Made by a program: the position numbers and the translations under genes. The notes under the pieces are model-generated. The model made no database searches and was not told where the DNA came from. It worked only from the letters and a program-made list of their open reading frames with translations. This document shows positions 5,608 through 8,150 of a DNA stretch of 8,150 nt, one piece after another. Source of the stretch: Opitutales bacterium (GTDB lineage: Bacteria; Verrucomicrobiota; Verrucomicrobiia; Opitutales; Oceanipulchritudinaceae); contig SKLD01000327.1 of the NCBI GenBank assembly GCA_007123395.1, forward strand, positions 1 to 8,150, given 5' to 3'. The first letter of the stretch is position 1. Each line of letters opens with the position of its first letter.

Positions 5608-6435
5608 TCAGACGCGGCAGCGGCGGTAAAGAGCCACCGCAAGGGCGCCGAGGCCGAAGAGCAGGGCGTAAGTCGAAGGCTCGGGGATAACCGCCACGCT
5701 GAGGTCGTCGATCCAATACGTAGCACCGAGCGGGACACCGTTCAGGGCGAGACCGACGTGGTCGACGCTCGTGAGCGAACTCTGCCGGGAGATGCTTTCG
5801 ACAACACCGCCGAGGGTGACGGTCATATCGTAACCGGCGGCGTTGCGCGCGAGGAGGATTTCCACCGGCACATCCGCGAAGCCACCCGAGGTCGTCTCCG
5901 TGGAGTCATCGAGCCAGATGATAGGGGTAGCGTCATTGATAAAGACGGAGCCACCTGAATCATAGGGTCCGATCGGCCCCCATGTGCTGCCGACAGGCGC
6001 GCTTTCGAGCCAAAACCCGATCCGGCGCTCGTCGCCATTCAGTCCGCTCGCATTCAGCGAAAAGGTCAGACGCAGGGAGTCCCCGATACCCACCTCTGCG
6101 TTGGGAAATAGTGTCCTAACGAGCGCAACCCCGCGGTTCTCAATCAACCGGGTAACACCGGGTGTGCCAAAGGAAAAGTAACGGTCGACGTCTATCTCAT
6201 TCCGAACAATCAGGATAGGTTTGCGCGCAACAAACCCGCTGGTCCAGTTCGATGTCTGGGACGGGGGCTCAGAGGATTCGGCGACGGCACCGCTTGGCCC
6301 AGTCGTTGGGTACGTTGAAGGCGTCAGCACGAAACCGGAGAAACTACCGTTGGCCGCCTGGGTGAAGAGCATCAGGGCAAGCCCGGCGCCCGCGAATCCA
6401 GCGCGCAGACTTGGGAGAGGGAAGACGGTGCTCAT
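5608..6435 (-). CDS. PEP-CTERM sorting-domain surface protein
   Basis: A 275-residue secreted protein carrying the exosortase sorting signal. It opens with a Sec signal peptide (about residues 1-30, hydrophobic core AGFAGAGLALMLFT, likely cleaved near AANG). The middle (31-245) is rich in Gly, Ser, Thr and Asp with alternating beta-strand-like segments (LRLTFSLNASG, RRIGFWLES, YDMTVTLGG, VDHVGLALNG, ATYWIDDLSV). This suggests a lectin-like beta-sandwich, but I recognise no named domain. The C-terminus is diagnostic: VIPEPSTYALLFGLGALAV with PEP at 251-253, a transmembrane helix at about 255-270, and a basic end RRCRV. Exosortase/archaeosortase-type enzymes cleave at PEP and deliver such proteins to the envelope or matrix. 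The frame is open to 6534, but ATG 6435 puts the signal peptide at the N-terminus. No exosortase gene is in the window. It is transcribed away from the MoxR gene; ligand and role are unknown. Confidence 0.92.
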   Translation of the reverse strand: MSTVFPLPSLRAGFAGAGLALMLFTQAANGSFSGFVLTPSTYPTTGPSGAVAESSEPPSQTSNWTSGFVARKPILIVRNEIDVDRYFSFGTPGVTRLIENRGVALVRTLFPNAEVGIGDSLRLTFSLNASGLNGDERRIGFWLESAPVGSTWGPIGPYDSGGSVFINDATPIIWLDDSTETTSGGFADVPVEILLARNAAGYDMTVTLGGVVESISRQSSLTSVDHVGLALNGVPLGATYWIDDLSVAVIPEPSTYALLFGLGALAVALYRRCRV

Positions 6436-6523
6436 GTTTCGGCGAATTTTGGTTCGGAGGATTGTCAGGCCCTTTGCGTAAATTACAAGGTCCACGCTTT
6501 CCGGAGGTGTCGTTTTTGCGAAA

Positions 6524-6541
6524 TTACAGTACATTTACAGT
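6524..6541. promoter_or_regulatory. Tandem TTACAGT repeat in a divergent promoter region
   Basis: TTACAGT occurs at 6524-6530 and again at 6535-6541, an 11-base period, close to one helical turn. A related TTACAAG lies at 6483-6489. The site is in the 228-base gap between the leftward PEP-CTERM gene and the rightward MoxR gene. On the minus strand the same bases give TGTAA words resembling -10 elements. It may be a regulator-binding site or promoter; low certainty. Confidence 0.3.
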
Positions 6542-6663
6542 CGCCTGCCAGACCAACCGCCCCCCTGCGGAAAATCGTTGCCTTGGGCGGGGGTGTCGCG
6601 CATTCGTGCGTGCTTCTGTTTTTCCGCAGGAACCCGCGCCGGGTCCGAACGACAAGAACTGAT

Positions 6664-7662
6664 ATGGCAGACACACTCGATCTACAAAGTCTCACGGAAA
6701 AGATCAAAGCCGCCGCGGCCTGGATTCCCGAACTCCAGGAGGAGATCGGCAAGGTAGTCATCGGGCAACGGTATCTCGTGGACCGCCTGATCATCGGGCT
6801 GCTGGCCAACGGCCACGTGCTCCTCGAGGGCGTGCCGGGGCTAGCGAAGACGCTCTCGGTGCGCACCCTCGCGGCGGCCGTCCGGGCGGACTTCGCGCGG
6901 CTGCAGTTCACTCCCGACCTGCTGCCGGCCGATATCATCGGCACGCTCATCTACAATCCGAAGACGGGCGAATTCACGACGAAGACGGGTCCGGTCTTCG
7001 CCAACATCGTTCTCGCCGACGAGATCAACCGGGCACCGGCGAAGGTGCAGAGCGCGCTGCTCGAAGCCATGCAGGAGCGCCAGGTGACGATCGGCGAGAC
7101 AACCTTTCCGCTGCCGCAGCCCTTTCTCGTGCTCGCGACGGAAAATCCCATCGACCAAGAGGGCACGTATCCGCTGCCGGAGGCGCAGGTCGACCGCTTC
7201 ATGATGAAGCTGAAGATCGGCTACCCATCGCGGGAGGAGGAGCGCGGCATCCTCGACCGCATGGCGGTGACGACGGCGGTGCCGGAAGCGCAACCGGTCG
7301 TCGACATTGGGAGGATCACGGAAGCGCGCGCCCTTGTGAACGAGGTCTACGTCGATCCCAAAGTGAAGGACTACATCGTGGAGATCGTCCACGCCACACG
7401 GCATCCGGAGGAACACGATCTCGACGAACTGCGCGACTTCATCCAGTTCGGCGCGAGCCCGCGTGCGACCATTTCCCTGACGCTCACGGCCAAGGCGTGG
7501 GCCTTTATGAACGGGCGCGGCTACGTGACGCCGCAGGACGTTAAGACCATGGGCATGGACGTCCTGCGCCACCGCATCATCCTCACCTACGAGGCGGAGG
7601 CCGAGGAAAAGAGCAGCGAGGACGTCCTCAAGCGAATCTTCGACACCCTGCCCGTCCCGTAA
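6664..7662 (+). CDS. MoxR-family AAA+ ATPase
   Basis: A 332-residue AAA+ ATPase of the MoxR family, chaperone-like enzymes that work with VWA-domain partners in maturation of enzymes or envelope complexes. The ATPase motifs are intact: Walker A GVPGLAKT (56-63), Walker B IVLADE (115-120), sensor 1 LATENP (157-162), the EAQVDRF block with the presumed arginine finger (173-179) and sensor 2 GASPRA (263-268). The MoxR-typical insert LLPADIIGTLIYNPKTGEF (86-104) is present. The C-terminal lid domain ends with ILTYEAEAEEKSSEDVLKRI. The length is typical. ATG 6664 is chosen because homologous sequence begins there; upstream codons read as non-coding, and the ribosome-binding site is weak. A DUF58 gene starts 51 bases after the stop on the same strand, the usual partner order, so the two form an operon. 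An imperfect hairpin (6629-6646) sits 17 bases before the start. Confidence 0.95.
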   Translation: MADTLDLQSLTEKIKAAAAWIPELQEEIGKVVIGQRYLVDRLIIGLLANGHVLLEGVPGLAKTLSVRTLAAAVRADFARLQFTPDLLPADIIGTLIYNPKTGEFTTKTGPVFANIVLADEINRAPAKVQSALLEAMQERQVTIGETTFPLPQPFLVLATENPIDQEGTYPLPEAQVDRFMMKLKIGYPSREEERGILDRMAVTTAVPEAQPVVDIGRITEARALVNEVYVDPKVKDYIVEIVHATRHPEEHDLDELRDFIQFGASPRATISLTLTAKAWAFMNGRGYVTPQDVKTMGMDVLRHRIILTYEAEAEEKSSEDVLKRIFDTLPVP

Positions 7663-7713
7663 ACTCCGCGCCCGGCGCGCGACTCCGCCGCTGCGCCCGC
7701 CACCTGACCAGCC

Positions 7714-8150
7714 GTGTCCGATCAAGCTGAAAAGACGCGCGCAATTCTGCGCAAAGTCCGCCAAGTCGACATCCGCAGCCGCCGGTTTGTCGACAACGCG
7801 ATGGTGGGCGCGTACCACTCCGTCTTCAAGGGGGCGGGCATCGACTTCGCGGAGGTGCGCGAGTACCAGCCCGGCGACGACGTGCGCTCCATCGACTGGA
7901 ACGTCACGGCAAAGATGGACCGCCCCTTCCTCAAGGTCTACGAGGAGGAACGGGAGCTGTCGATTATGCTCGTTGTCGACGTCTCCGGCTCGAACGACTT
8001 CGGCTCGGGCACGACGAGCAAGCGCGAACTGGCGGCCGAGCTGGCCAGCCTCCTCGCCGTCTCCGCTACCCGCAACAACGACAAAGTGGGCCTCCTCCTC
8101 TTCTCCGACCGGGTGGAGAAATTCATCGCGCCGAAGAAGGGCCGCTCGCA
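7714..8150 (+). CDS. DUF58 (VWA-like) protein, N-terminal part
   Basis: The first 145 codons of a DUF58 protein, cut by the window end. The start is GTG 7714; an in-frame stop at 7705-7707 rules out anything earlier, and the protein opens MSDQAEKTRAILRKVRQVDI. The DUF58 core FAEVREYQPGDDVRSIDW (45-62), continuing through NVTAKMDRPFLKVYEEERE, is textbook. It is followed by a von Willebrand A-like strand MLVVDVSGSNDFG (85-97) carrying the DxSxS part of a MIDAS metal site (Asp89, Ser91, Ser93). The segment KVGLLLFSDRVEKFIAPKKG is the second conserved VWA block. DUF58 proteins accompany MoxR ATPases, and the expected continuation is more DUF58 sequence and then BatA/BatB-type VWA membrane proteins. 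No membrane helix appears in the visible part, as in soluble DUF58 members. The family is firm; the client of this system is unknown. Confidence 0.93.
   Translation, partial: MSDQAEKTRAILRKVRQVDIRSRRFVDNAMVGAYHSVFKGAGIDFAEVREYQPGDDVRSIDWNVTAKMDRPFLKVYEEERELSIMLVVDVSGSNDFGSGTTSKRELAAELASLLAVSATRNNDKVGLLLFSDRVEKFIAPKKGRS

Overview
The window looks like high-GC chromosomal DNA from a Gram-negative, exosortase-bearing bacterium. A verrucomicrobial (Opitutae-like) origin is my best guess. It rests on the combination of a PEP-CTERM surface protein, a DUF374 lipid A/phospholipid-type acyltransferase, a secreted heparinase II/III-like lyase and a MoxR-DUF58 pair, and on weak Shine-Dalgarno sequences throughout. 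No rRNA, tRNA or CRISPR array was seen, and there is no intact mobile element.

Left part (1-1445): a leftward pair encodes an ECF sigma factor (302-898) and the N-terminal 108 residues of its likely anti-sigma factor (1-324). The two genes overlap by 23 bases. The sigma gene is preceded by about 0.5 kb without a convincing gene. This stretch holds several hairpins, one of which resembles an intrinsic terminator pointing toward the sigma gene.

Middle (1446-4534): three rightward genes are closely spaced. They encode a DUF374 lysophospholipid acyltransferase-like enzyme, an 85-residue two-helix membrane protein of unknown role, and a 678-residue exported heparinase II/III-family polysaccharide lyase. 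The last gene ends in a perfect 10-bp inverted repeat that contains its stop codon.

Scar region (4535-5102): the base composition drops sharply (72 of 170 G+C in 4561-4730). Within it lies a short, frameshifted remnant that resembles the extreme C-terminus of a type I restriction HsdR subunit, then a purine-only tract containing a tiny Arg/Lys-rich ORF. I read this as the worn remains of a lost restriction-modification island. A single-domain Smr protein follows (5103-5390).

Right part (5391-8150): a PEP-CTERM protein gene reads leftward (5608-6435). It is divergent from a MoxR AAA+ ATPase gene (6664-7662), which is followed by a DUF58 protein gene cut by the window edge (7714-8150). The MoxR-DUF58 pair is the usual head of a Bat/VWA operon that continues to the right.

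I did not find a clearly new multi-gene system. The best leads are the restriction remnant, the terminator-like hairpin ahead of the sigma gene, the stop-codon hairpins, and the small membrane gene tied to the lyase gene.
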